Virus record (IMG/VR): IMGVR_UViG_3300032288_003432
Location: 1-25,429 of that record
DNA from: a virus
Length of the DNA: 25,429 nt
Reading direction: 5' to 3' (one strand)
Positions 14,363 through 21,200 of the stretch are shown piece after piece. The notes under the pieces are model-generated. The model saw nothing but the letters and a program-made list of their open reading frames with translations, was not told the DNA's origin and ran no database searches. Within the stretch, counting starts at the first letter, position 1, and every line of letters begins with the position of its first letter. Made by a program: the position numbers and the translations under genes.

Positions 14363-14861
14363 CGCTGAGCACCTTTCGTGCGACTTCCAAAACAACCCTG
14401 AGCCCCATGCTCAACACAGAGAACATAGCCCCTAAGATAACGCCGCAAATCAGACTTGCAAAAAAGGTATCCGCCGGATTGCGGTAGTTCATCGACGCGC
14501 CCCATGCCGTCGCAAGTAGGAAGCAAGCCAAGCCGCCGACCATCAACCAACTACGCCACAACCCTTCTAGCAACTGATCCAACTTTGGATCGATCTTGCC
14601 AATATTTGCAACGCTGTTTTTTTCTGCGAGTTTCTTCGGTAGTTGATCCTTCGCGGGCTCCGGCGCTGGAAACGTTTCCACCACTGGAAATCGCAAACCC
14701 TGTATTTTCCTTGCTGCGACCACTTCAAACGTATCTGCAATCTCAATTTGCGAATCGGGATTTACCCGGCCTGAATCGACCCACTTTTGAAGCGCCTCAA
14801 GGTCGAGGACGTTCAGCTTCCACCCGCCGTAATGCACTACGAATTTGACCTGAGCGTTCAT
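14325..14861 (-). CDS. GYF_2-like domain membrane protein
   Basis: A 178-residue protein. The N-terminal part (VVHYGGWKLNVLDLEALQKW with VDSGRVNPDSQIEI) resembles GYF_2 domains, which bind proline-rich partners. From about residue 105, LMVGGLACFLLATAWGAS and FFASLICGVILGAMFSVL are two membrane helices. Between these (about residues 58-90) is a linker in which VVETFPAP is written by a palindrome and LAEKNSVANIG by the A-tract motif. Directly follows the terminase (ATGA overlap). Holin, anchor or membrane-adaptor roles are all possible. Confidence 0.6.
   Translation of the reverse strand: MNAQVKFVVHYGGWKLNVLDLEALQKWVDSGRVNPDSQIEIADTFEVVAARKIQGLRFPVVETFPAPEPAKDQLPKKLAEKNSVANIGKIDPKLDQLLEGLWRSWLMVGGLACFLLATAWGASMNYRNPADTFFASLICGVILGAMFSVLSMGLRVVLEVARKVLSDGQSQNRTREDC
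14602..14628 (-). repeat. A-tract motif, copy 6
   Basis: Minus strand CGCAGAAAAAAACAGCGTTG then CAAAT; in the linker of the GYF_2-like gene. Confidence 0.55.
14667..14680. promoter_or_regulatory. Palindrome TGGAAACGTTTCCA, copy 10
   Basis: Exact copy in the linker of the GYF_2-like membrane gene, encoding VVETFPAP; an A-tract motif lies 38 bases away. Confidence 0.75.
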
Positions 14862-16750
14862 ATTTCCGTTTCCTCAACCTCATGCAAACCCTGCAAAACA
14901 TCCACTGACCGACATAGCAACGCAATCGCTGCCTCAAGTGCATCCGGCCCGTCGTCATGATCGCCGTACGGGAATGCCTTCGCTTGACGAATCAATAGCT
15001 CATTGCTCACCGACTTTCGGAAGCGTAGTAACCTCTTATCGAACCACTTACCGAGGCGTTCGATTCGAACATGCTTGTTCACCCGTTGCTCAACTAGGAT
15101 CGGCCTGTCGGCGTTGTAGCCGATCTCGTTGCAGACTTCCCAGTAATCATCGGCTAGCAGGTCTTGCCATGCATTGGCCTCAAGCCCTACGAAGGCCGTC
15201 CGCCGTTCGCGATTGAACGTCACGTAGTCACGCACCATCTTCGATACCGGCTTGCGGTCAATATCTGAATCGACGTAGAAAAGCCCGTTGCGGAAGCCGA
15301 CCCAGATTTGAGCTTGGTAGTCACCTTTCCGCGCGTTCTTGCCCTTCGACGGATCGAGGAACGCCGCCGAGATTAAGCAATCCTTCGGCTCTGGAAATTC
15401 ATCATCGTCGGCCCAGATATTCGCAAAGTACGAATCCGGGAAGTTCGCCATCGACGAGCCCTTCGGATTGCCCTGGTAGATGGAATGCCACCAGTGCCCC
15501 GCTTGCCGCTTGCGTCGCTCCATCACTTCCGCAGGCCATCGTTCCGGCCACAACGCTTCGCCCTCTTGCCTGTTCAGCGGGTCTTTGACTTCGGTACCTT
15601 CTCGCAGGGCTTGCAGCGTCACCGATCGCACCCGGATATCCAATTCTTCCTTGCGTGACTCGATACGGCCTATCAAGTCGTCAGCGTTCCATTGGGTGCA
15701 GAGAAGCACAACTTTCCCGCCCGGCTCGAGTCGCGTCCCCGATGTGGAAACGAACCAATCCCACTGATCGTCCCGCACCTTCTGCGAGTACGCCGATTTC
15801 GCGTCCTTGAGGTAGTCGTCGATAATCAGCAAGTTCGCACCGAAGCCAACGATCGAACTACCAACCCCAGCCGCTAGGCACTCTCCCTTGGTCTTCTCAA
15901 GCTGCCAGTTCCGAACCGCTGAGTGTTTTGGATCAACGCCATCCAATCCCATCATCGGGGAAAGCTCATGTACCTTGTCACGCACCCACCTTGAGTGACT
16001 GCTAGCAAGCGTTGCCGTATTGGTGCAAATCATCACTCGCTTGTAGGGGTTTCTAAGCATGTACCAAGCCGGTGCCCATCGTGCTAAGTACTGGCTGTTG
16101 TGCGTCGGCTTGTTGGTTTTCCCGCATAGGTACAAGTGCGAAGGGTGATCGATTTCGATGCAATGGCCCGGACTTGGAGCGACTCGGCGAACCTCACAAA
16201 TCGAAACCGGCCCACTGCTTCCACTGATCCACCATCGATACGCCTTGCCATCCTCTCCGAAGTTGATAGAGCATTCAACTATCGCAGTCTCGACCGTCTT
16301 TAACCTTCTCTCTTTCCGGTCATACAGAGGCCACTCATGCGCTTCGTGACACTTGATGACTTCACCATCGGAAAAGACTACTTCGCAATCAGCTTCCTGC
16401 TTTGCCGATATCCCTATCACCGTAGAAATAGTTCCATCCGCTGCGAAGACCCTTGACCCTACGGCTAGCTCGCCGTGGGTTTTCCATCCGTCAGGCGTCC
16501 AGATAGGCGTTTCGTCGGCGAGAAGTTTTCCATGGCGAACTGGACATTTGACTATCAAGCAATCTAGGCTTGGATCGCTTAGCAAGTTCCTGAACTCGAA
16601 GTCAATAACCGCTAGATGCCGGGCACGTTTCCATTCACCGTTCGAGAATCGCTCAGCCATCAGCAACGGACTACGCATTGCCCGCGCGTCATCGACTGCC
16701 CGCTGAGCCTCTTTAGGACTGACCCACGCCGGCACGTTAAGCGTAGTCAT
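14858..16750 (-). CDS. terL: Terminase large subunit containing an intein
   Basis: The ATP-driven DNA packaging motor and headful or cos nuclease. Numbering from the ATG at 16750 (GGGGGTGAGG upstream; an in-frame GTG at 16756 is the alternative). The ATPase Walker A reads CPVRHGK (69-75) and, after removal of the intein (76-218), continues SQYLARWAP, giving the complete CPVRHGKS. Walker B is LLIIDD (Asp311, Asp312) and the coupling motif is VLLCTQWN. The nuclease domain shows FLDPSKGK (Asp466), VGLEAN (Glu524) and GDHDDGPDALE (about 597-604), the usual acidic triad. Extein length is about 487, normal for TerL. Adjacent to the probable small terminase (14-base overlap). Confidence 0.93.
   Translation of the reverse strand: MTTLNVPAWVSPKEAQRAVDDARAMRSPLLMAERFSNGEWKRARHLAVIDFEFRNLLSDPSLDCLIVKCPVRHGKLLADETPIWTPDGWKTHGELAVGSRVFAADGTISTVIGISAKQEADCEVVFSDGEVIKCHEAHEWPLYDRKERRLKTVETAIVECSINFGEDGKAYRWWISGSSGPVSICEVRRVAPSPGHCIEIDHPSHLYLCGKTNKPTHNSQYLARWAPAWYMLRNPYKRVMICTNTATLASSHSRWVRDKVHELSPMMGLDGVDPKHSAVRNWQLEKTKGECLAAGVGSSIVGFGANLLIIDDYLKDAKSAYSQKVRDDQWDWFVSTSGTRLEPGGKVVLLCTQWNADDLIGRIESRKEELDIRVRSVTLQALREGTEVKDPLNRQEGEALWPERWPAEVMERRKRQAGHWWHSIYQGNPKGSSMANFPDSYFANIWADDDEFPEPKDCLISAAFLDPSKGKNARKGDYQAQIWVGFRNGLFYVDSDIDRKPVSKMVRDYVTFNRERRTAFVGLEANAWQDLLADDYWEVCNEIGYNADRPILVEQRVNKHVRIERLGKWFDKRLLRFRKSVSNELLIRQAKAFPYGDHDDGPDALEAAIALLCRSVDVLQGLHEVEETEI
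16097..16525 (-). other. Class 3-like mini-intein in the terminase
   Basis: 143 residues (76-218 of the terminase). It starts with LLADETPIWTPDGWKTHGEL, a typical intein block A except that residue 1 is Leu and not Cys or Ser. Block B is CHEAHEW, with His and Trp at the class 3 positions; block F is HCIEIDHPSHLYL, with Cys at its fourth position; block G is KPTHN followed by Ser, with Thr, His, Asn. Trp140, Cys197 and Thr216 form the WCT triad by which class 3 inteins bypass a first-residue nucleophile. Between B and F there are only about 50 residues, so there is no homing endonuclease domain. Splicing joins Lys75 to Ser219. The call rests on motif reading. Confidence 0.88.
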
Positions 16751-17252
16751 CCTCACCCCCTGGTATCACCTTGAACTCTCTTAGGTCAAGTTCTTCATCT
16801 CTGCCCGGCCCTTCGATTAAGGCGAGCACTTGATTGACTGTGATGTTCGCCGATCCTGCTATCTGCGTTGGTAAGTCTCTTGGCTTGTTGTTCGCAGCGT
16901 CCATCGCTAGCAGAAGTCTTGTGGCCCATAGCTTTTCCTTCGGGCCTGAATCGGGACTCATGGCGATTCTCGCAGATTCGAACACCATGCGTTCCCGTAG
17001 CTCTTGGGGCACGGGCCAGCGTTCGTTCACGGCTCGCAGCTCTAAGCGTAGGTCTTTGAGTCTTTTGACCTGATCCCCGCGTCCTGCCTTGATCGCAGTC
17101 GCTTCATTGGCCTTGCTTAACTCAGGCCAGAAGAATGATTCTTTTTGGGGTTCGCCTGTCGCTTTCAGTGCTCGGCTCCGTGACCCCGGCTTATTGCCTG
17201 TCGTGTTCTTGCCTTGCACCGGTGACTTCTTTTTTCCGGCGCGCTTCGTCAT
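16737..17252 (-). CDS. Probable terminase small subunit
   Basis: A 171-residue protein with a basic, disordered N-terminus (TKRAGKKKSPVQGKNTTGNK) and a helical body (EATAIKAGRGDQVKRLKDLR; ERMVFESARIAMSPDSGPKE), ending in an acidic tail. Small terminases recognise phage DNA and present it to TerL; the location directly before and overlapping terL fits. No diagnostic HTH is certain, so the call is mainly positional. Confidence 0.55.
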   Translation of the reverse strand: MTKRAGKKKSPVQGKNTTGNKPGSRSRALKATGEPQKESFFWPELSKANEATAIKAGRGDQVKRLKDLRLELRAVNERWPVPQELRERMVFESARIAMSPDSGPKEKLWATRLLLAMDAANNKPRDLPTQIAGSANITVNQVLALIEGPGRDEELDLREFKVIPGGEDDYA

Positions 17253-17267
17253 GGCTTTACTGCCCTT

Positions 17268-18092
17268 TTACTTCCCGTCGTTCTGGGAAGCGTTAGGGTC
17301 AGATTCGAACTGCCCCTTCTCAACTGGATTGTTGAGCGTGCCGCCATCAGCACTTCTAACGCGTGGTTTTCCTTTATACATACCCGCTCCAATACGGTCA
17401 ATTTCGCTGAACGGAAGGATCGGTACGGTAAGCTTTTCCTTGCAAGATGGATCGATGAAGTAGATATAGCGAAGCTGGAAGCCAACCTTCGGCCTCCATC
17501 CCGCATCCTTATATTGCTTCATAGACGAAGCACCCGTTTCCAATATGTGCGAACCCTTAGTAGTAGTACGCGAAATGATAGCCTGAGCCTTATCCCGCGT
17601 TGCCTTTGCACCTATTCCGGGTCGAAGCGAAGTGTCGCAAAAAATCTCCCCTGTAGGGGCCTCCCATATTTGATTATTTTGCTTTATCCCAGTCAGAACA
17701 AATCCACTCGCTCTGTAAATCGTACCGTCACCGCATTGCGTACCATCCGCGAACGAAATGCACCACTTCAATTGCGGGTACTGTTTTCGCATCCATCGAA
17801 AGGCATAGCCGATAGCCCGCGACTCTCCGTTCCTTGGAAGCCAATCGGCAAACGCCATGCGGTTAAGTTCGATAAACTCATTCCACAACGTTCCCTCAAC
17901 TAACGTTTGAATCTTTCGCTTGTCGAGCGAAGGCCCGAACTGCATAGCTCCGCCGCATTTACCATCTAGGAAAACGCCGAGATGCAACTGCGAATTCTGA
18001 ACAACCTTGCCGCTATAGTGAAGCTCCTTTACTATGCGGTTCGCATCCGATGCCGAAATAGGCTTTACAATCAATCGCTTTGCGTCACCCAT
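17268..18092 (-). CDS. Mom-like DNA modification protein
   Basis: A 274-residue protein resembling the phage Mu Mom family, a GNAT-fold enzyme that converts adenine in DNA to a carbamoylmethyl-type modified base and protects it from host restriction. Supporting strings are LHYSGKVV near residue 25, GGAMQFGPS, LNRMAFADWLPRN (about 77-89), ESRAIGYAFRWM (about 90-101), FADGTQCGDGTIYRASGF (about 114-131) and LTGIK. These fall in the expected order. The C-terminal tail beyond about residue 225 is not matched and may be extra. ATG at 18092 overlaps the ParB-like gene by 8 bases, so both are likely co-made before packaging. Mu's Com regulator is not seen. Confidence 0.8.
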   Translation of the reverse strand: MGDAKRLIVKPISASDANRIVKELHYSGKVVQNSQLHLGVFLDGKCGGAMQFGPSLDKRKIQTLVEGTLWNEFIELNRMAFADWLPRNGESRAIGYAFRWMRKQYPQLKWCISFADGTQCGDGTIYRASGFVLTGIKQNNQIWEAPTGEIFCDTSLRPGIGAKATRDKAQAIISRTTTKGSHILETGASSMKQYKDAGWRPKVGFQLRYIYFIDPSCKEKLTVPILPFSEIDRIGAGMYKGKPRVRSADGGTLNNPVEKGQFESDPNASQNDGK

Positions 18093-18753
18093 TGAACGCC
18101 TCGCAGATAAACGCCAGTGCGTTTCCGTTGCTGTTTTCGTTTACTTCCGAAGTGCCACCGCCATCCTTTTTGGCTTTCTTCAAAGCAGCTTCGATCTGTT
18201 CGAATTGCGAGTCATGAACGGTGAACGTCATTTGTCGAAAAGGCTCGCGGTCACCTGTAGGCAACTCAGGCGGTGAAACATCATCGACGTTGAACCGCTT
18301 GATGATCGATTCAAAATCACCTAGTAGTTCTTGGAATCCGTCATGAGATAAGGCACAATCAGCAACGAGTTGATCCAACTGCGCCGCATCGACTTCGGCA
18401 AGTTCGCTTGACGCATCGAGGATAAGCAAGGCTTTCTTCTCGTCCTCTTCGGATAGCTCGACGTATTCCACGTCAACGAGCGTTTCATCACCTACGCCGA
18501 GGGCCTGCATCACCCGCTCGTGCCCGTCGATGATTCGGCCAGTCGTGCGATTAACTAACACCGACTTAACGAAGCCTAACTCCTCGATGGAAGCTGCAAC
18601 AACCTTGCGTTGCTTCTCTGGGTGCTTCCTGTGGTTGAAGGGGTTCGCTAGAAGTTGCGACGCTGGAACCTTTTCATGGCCGACGATCTTTGATACCCAC
18701 CGGGACGGCTCATTGCGCCCCGAGGCGTTCTGCTTGCTTGCTTTCTTCGGCAT
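18085..18753 (-). CDS. ParB/sulfiredoxin-like nuclease-domain protein
   Basis: Residues 20-110 of this 222-aa protein contain a ParB N-terminal-like domain: ANPFNHRKHPEKQRKVVAAS, VLVNRTTGRIIDGHERVMQA, then LGVGDETLVDVEYVELSEED. IIDGHER is the usual substrate-contact motif of these domains. The C-terminal part (about 130-222) is acidic then Lys-rich and is not assigned. Such proteins are often found next to terminase genes and with DNA-modification genes. Start at 18753 is preferred; an in-frame codon 63 bases upstream has no support. It overlaps the Mom-like gene by 8 bases. Confidence 0.75.
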   Translation of the reverse strand: MPKKASKQNASGRNEPSRWVSKIVGHEKVPASQLLANPFNHRKHPEKQRKVVAASIEELGFVKSVLVNRTTGRIIDGHERVMQALGVGDETLVDVEYVELSEEDEKKALLILDASSELAEVDAAQLDQLVADCALSHDGFQELLGDFESIIKRFNVDDVSPPELPTGDREPFRQMTFTVHDSQFEQIEAALKKAKKDGGGTSEVNENSNGNALAFICEAFNG

Positions 18754-18830
18754 TGCTGCACTCTCTTGGATTAGGGGAAGGTGATCCAAGGTAACACGCA
18801 AAGATGCCAATTGCAACTAACGAGAGAACG

Positions 18831-18855
18831 CGCAGAAAAACGCAACGTTACTTTT
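18831..18855 (+). repeat. A-tract motif, copy 7
   Basis: CGCAGAAAAACGCAACGTTA then CTTTT, over the stop codon of the 58-aa gene; same variant as copy 5. Confidence 0.65.
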
Positions 18856-19024
18856 CTTTGAGTCGCTTGATATCCTTCGCGATTACGTCGGGCACCCATG
18901 CGGTCAGCTTGCTCCTGATTTGCTCATAGGCTATCTCAATTGCCTGTTCCTCTGTAGCACCTTCGACCATGCAAATTGCCTTGCGTTCGAGGTACTCAAG
19001 CAACTCACCGCTTTGAGCGTGCAT
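18848..19024 (-). CDS. Short helical protein, 58 aa
   Basis: MHAQSGELLEYLERKAICMV begins a 58-residue, mostly helical protein ending DIKRLKEK. It lies between the sigma-factor terminator and the second ParB-like gene and is the first gene of the next unit. Its TAA stop lies within the A-tract motif at 18831-18855. The palindrome at 19070-19083 lies 46 bases before the start, so its expression could be controlled by that site. Family unknown. Confidence 0.6.
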   Translation of the reverse strand: MHAQSGELLEYLERKAICMVEGATEEQAIEIAYEQIRSKLTAWVPDVIAKDIKRLKEK

Positions 19025-19069
19025 TTTCTATTTTCCCTGTGTTTTCGTTGTTTTGAAATGGTAGCATTT

Positions 19070-19083
19070 TGGAAACGTTTCCA
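19070..19083. promoter_or_regulatory. Palindrome TGGAAACGTTTCCA, copy 11
   Basis: Exact copy between the sigma-unit terminator and the 58-aa gene, at the start of a new transcription unit. Confidence 0.78.
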
Positions 19084-19084
19084 C

Positions 19085-19120
19085 AAAAAAGCCCCGCCGG
19101 ACGTATGGAATCCGGCAGGG
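19085..19120 (-). terminator. Rho-independent terminator after the sigma-factor gene
   Basis: On the minus strand, CCCTGCCGGA (19120-19111) pairs with TCCGGCGGGG (19101-19092) around a 9-base loop, followed by C and six T. One G-T wobble. It should end the leftward transcript of the recombination/sigma unit. The palindrome begins one base beyond the T-tract, so terminator and next control site are abutted. Confidence 0.85.
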
Positions 19121-19259
19121 CAGGTCAGCAGCGTGAAGGAGCACGCCGATCCTTTGAGGCGATTGGTGCTATGAACCCGGCTCGACCCCTCACCAGCTAA
19201 TTCGAGGCCCTACCCGCCGCTTTCCGAAACGGGTAGGGTTTGCTCTAGGCTAGCCAACC
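19121..19259 (-). other. Noncoding stretch with extra hairpins after the sigma gene
   Basis: 139 bases without a convincing gene. A perfect 9-bp inverted repeat (CCCTACCCG at 19208-19216, CGGGTAGGG at 19230-19238) and a weaker one (AGCAC at 19140-19144 with GTGCT at 19166-19170) precede the terminator. It may be a structured 3' end or a short processed RNA. No tRNA is seen. Confidence 0.4.
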
Positions 19260-19712
19260 TCAGCCGACTCTCTCCCTTAAAACTTCCAAGGCATCCCGGA
19301 CGATCTTCGCAGCCGTCGGACTGCTAACCCCGAACACTTCCGCAATCTCCGCCAAAGTTGCGTCATCATAGTACCGCATCTTGATTGCCGTCGCTTGATC
19401 TTCTGTGAGGCATTCGAACGCTTGCGAAAGCGCGTCAATCTCTTCTGATCTGATTAACGCCGCCAACGGATCGCAGGAAAACTCATTTCGATTATTTTCC
19501 ATGTGCCAAAGGTGATCGCGTCTTTGATCGCGGAACGCTTTTCTGCGAGCACTCTTTGCAGTCCAAACGGCTTTCTTTTTGGGTGCCTCTGCGTAGGTCT
19601 TGAGGATCGCGATTGCCGCCTCTTGTAGCACGTCTTCAACGTCCACTTTCTCGCGTACGCTACGGAGTTCACGAGATACGATACCAGCCATAGAATCAAG
19701 AATATCAAGCAT
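19260..19712 (-). CDS. Sigma-70 family RNA polymerase sigma factor (ECF-size)
   Basis: 150 residues. Region 2 is seen at EKVDVEDVLQEAAIAILKTY (promoter melting/core binding), and region 4 at LTEDQATAIKMRYYDDATLA followed by EIAEVFGVSSPTAAKIV, a HTH. No region 1 or 3 is present, so this is of the small ECF type. It should redirect host RNA polymerase to phage promoters, perhaps the late genes that lie beyond the terminator immediately after it. ATG at 19712 has AAAGG upstream; an in-frame TTG at 19751 is less likely. A 20-codon reading frame (19777-19715) ends 2 bases before the ATG and could be a leader peptide; support is weak. Confidence 0.82.
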   Translation of the reverse strand: MLDILDSMAGIVSRELRSVREKVDVEDVLQEAAIAILKTYAEAPKKKAVWTAKSARRKAFRDQRRDHLWHMENNRNEFSCDPLAALIRSEEIDALSQAFECLTEDQATAIKMRYYDDATLAEIAEVFGVSSPTAAKIVRDALEVLRERVG

Positions 19713-19814
19713 TTTTAAGCCTTTCGATCCAATCGAATCAGTACAAAACAATCGGGTTTTCCCGTCACTTCTGCCATCTTAGGTAATAGGCTACTATTTG
19801 CCTACCCCAAGGCG

Positions 19815-20186
19815 CTAGGCGTCAGGTTTTTTCGGGAAGATTTCCAGGATGACTCCAGCCTTTTTGGGGGTTATCTCGACGGTTACGGCTCCAATCCAAG
19901 AAATCTGCCAGTGGTCCCCCTCGATCCCGCCCGCGTCAACCACGCCATCAATGAGGGCCTTGCATTGCTGGATCATGTTCGCTCGATCCCGTTGCCGGTT
20001 GTCGGGCACCTCGAAGTGATAGTTAATCACGTGAGGCCCTTTGACGGGCTCCTGCCCCCTTGCGATTGCGTCAAGCGTTATGCACTTGGCAATCAGTCTC
20101 AGGTTCGCAACCTCTTTGCTTTTGTCACTCCACCTGCCTTTATTGTGGGCTGTTACCCCCTTTGGATACGGTAGTTCAAGTCGCAC
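19815..20186 (-). CDS. RusA-type Holliday junction resolvase
   Basis: From a GTG at 20186 the protein is 123 residues, the usual RusA length. RusA-like features include FEVPDNRQRDRANMIQQCKA followed by LIDGVVDAGGIEGDHW, where Asp residues fit the metal-binding positions. RusA cuts Holliday junctions symmetrically in recombination and in DNA branch removal before packaging. TTAGGA lies 4-5 bases before the GTG. The longer reading frame upstream has no family similarity. It overlaps the HNH gene by 11 bases. Confidence 0.72.
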   Translation of the reverse strand: MRLELPYPKGVTAHNKGRWSDKSKEVANLRLIAKCITLDAIARGQEPVKGPHVINYHFEVPDNRQRDRANMIQQCKALIDGVVDAGGIEGDHWQISWIGAVTVEITPKKAGVILEIFPKKPDA

Positions 20187-20601
20187 GATTCCTAACCCTT
20201 TCTTCTGCGTACCAAGGATCGATCGGCTCGGACTCCAATAGCCGCACCGAATGTTTATTGATAAATTCCAAGTCCAACCACTCAGCATCGTAAAGCTGCT
20301 TGAGCGCGATCATCTGACCTGGACTCAAAGCAGGTCGAAGGAAGCCCGCTATACGCTCTCTGTGGCTTGCCTTGTGGCACAAGGTACAAAGCATCACGAC
20401 TAGCCGCCGATCTTCCCTTCGTGGCTTGTTGGCGATGTGGGCGCGTTCAATCAGCCATGGCCCAAAGTAGCTCGAAGGTTTCCGGGATGCACCGCAAGCC
20501 CAACATGAGAAGAACAACGACCGCATAGCCGCGTACTCAGTCTGAGCGTTGTATTCGTTCGAGTCCCAAGGCTTGTTCGAGGTCACGCAAGGCTTGCTCA
20601 T
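20176..20601 (-). CDS. HNH-like nuclease domain protein
   Basis: 141 residues from ATG at 20601, which forms ATGA with the stop of the upstream gene and has AAGGG 8 bases before it. CWACGASRKPSSYFGPW, then ERAHIANKPRREDRR, then VVMLCTLCHKASHRE match an HNH/treble-clef endonuclease with two CxxC metal pairs. The C-terminal portion has LSPGQMIALKQLYDAEW. It is grouped with helicase and RusA genes, suggesting a part in recombination. Confidence 0.68.
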   Translation of the reverse strand: MSKPCVTSNKPWDSNEYNAQTEYAAMRSLFFSCWACGASRKPSSYFGPWLIERAHIANKPRREDRRLVVMLCTLCHKASHRERIAGFLRPALSPGQMIALKQLYDAEWLDLEFINKHSVRLLESEPIDPWYAEERVRNRAT

Positions 20602-20833
20602 GGATCGATCCCTTCCATTCCCGAAGTTTCGTCGGTACGGTCTGCGCATCCTCGATCATCTCCAACGCTGCTATCACCAGTTCCGGGTTCGCTGTCGCTT
20701 CGATCCTTCGCAAGCTCTTCTCTACGTTTGACTCCCGCTGATATCGCGGCGGATAGTTCCAGCCTTGAGAGTCTTGCCGCTTCTCGCTGTGGCGTCCGCC
20801 CGGTGTAAAAATCCGTCGCTGCGATTCTTCCAT
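20537..20833 (-). CDS. Overlapping hypothetical protein, 98 aa
   Basis: An ATG at 20833 with a strong ribosome site (GGGAG, 6-base spacer) opens a 98-residue frame that overlaps the 3' 236 bases of the gene at 20598-21200 in another frame and also the first 65 bases of the HNH gene. Its protein is sensible: NPELVIAALEMIEDAQTVPT with KLREWKGSIHEQALRDLEQA is a helical pair. Because the neighbouring pair already forms an ATGA junction at 20598-20601, this gene is an extra layer. It may be real or a shadow. Confidence 0.4.
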   Translation of the reverse strand: MEESQRRIFTPGGRHSEKRQDSQGWNYPPRYQRESNVEKSLRRIEATANPELVIAALEMIEDAQTVPTKLREWKGSIHEQALRDLEQALGLERIQRSD

Positions 20834-21200
20834 TGTAAACTCCCTTGTAAGCATGGGGACAATTCAGTTCAGCCCATTCGTCATCGAGGATTTCGCCGCG
20901 TACGCTGTTGACTTCGAGTCGGTGAATAAACGCAACATCGCTTTTTTCTGCGTACACTTTCAGCATACCGTCTGGAAATCTTTCCACGACGATCTTATGC
21001 CGACCCCAGCCTAGGGCCGCGTCATCCTTCTCAATCTCGCCCCTGATCCAATCGACGATCTTACGCCCGGCATCCGTTGCCATGATTGCCCTAGCGTACT
21101 TGCGAACGAACCAGCCGAGGTAACGATTCCCCGCGTCGGTATTGAGCAACCATTTCGCCATCTGTTCACGCGAGAGGAACGCCATCCATTCGCTGCTCAT
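20598..21200 (-). CDS. Hypothetical protein, 200 aa
   Basis: Starts at ATG 21200 (TGATG with the helicase stop). Residues 1-120 look like a folded soluble domain (WLLNTDAGNRYLGWFVRKYA; KIVDWIRGEIEKDDAALGWG; EILDDEWAELNCPHAYKGVY). It contains the A-tract motif (YAEKSDVAFIH) and a diverged palindrome (VERFPDG, 20973-20986). The last 50 residues (DSEPGTGDSSVGDDRGCADR) are low-complexity and overlap the 98-aa frame, so the true end of the folded part may be earlier. Function unknown. Confidence 0.6.
   Translation of the reverse strand: MSSEWMAFLSREQMAKWLLNTDAGNRYLGWFVRKYARAIMATDAGRKIVDWIRGEIEKDDAALGWGRHKIVVERFPDGMLKVYAEKSDVAFIHRLEVNSVRGEILDDEWAELNCPHAYKGVYNGRIAATDFYTGRTPQREAARLSRLELSAAISAGVKRREELAKDRSDSEPGTGDSSVGDDRGCADRTDETSGMEGIDP
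20925..20952 (-). repeat. A-tract motif, copy 8
   Basis: Minus strand CGCAGAAAAAAGCGATGTTG then CGTTTATT; diverged copy in the 200-aa gene, encoding AEKSDVAFIH. Confidence 0.45.
20973..20986. promoter_or_regulatory. Diverged palindrome copy
   Basis: TGGAAATCTTTCCA, changed at the central two bases, 20 bases from an A-tract motif, encoding ERFPDG. Confidence 0.4.

Noticed and set aside
19121-19200. tRNA in the noncoding stretch after the sigma gene
   Set aside because: A GGGTTCATAG-like string is present, but no acceptor stem or anticodon arm can be formed around it.
19715-19777. Leader peptide before the sigma gene
   Set aside because: A 20-codon frame ends 2 bases before the ATG, but it has no ribosome site; kept only as a note in the sigma entry.
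20187-20288. Longer N-terminus for the RusA-like protein
   Set aside because: It overlaps the HNH gene and shows no RusA likeness; GTG at 20186 has a ribosome site and gives the normal length.
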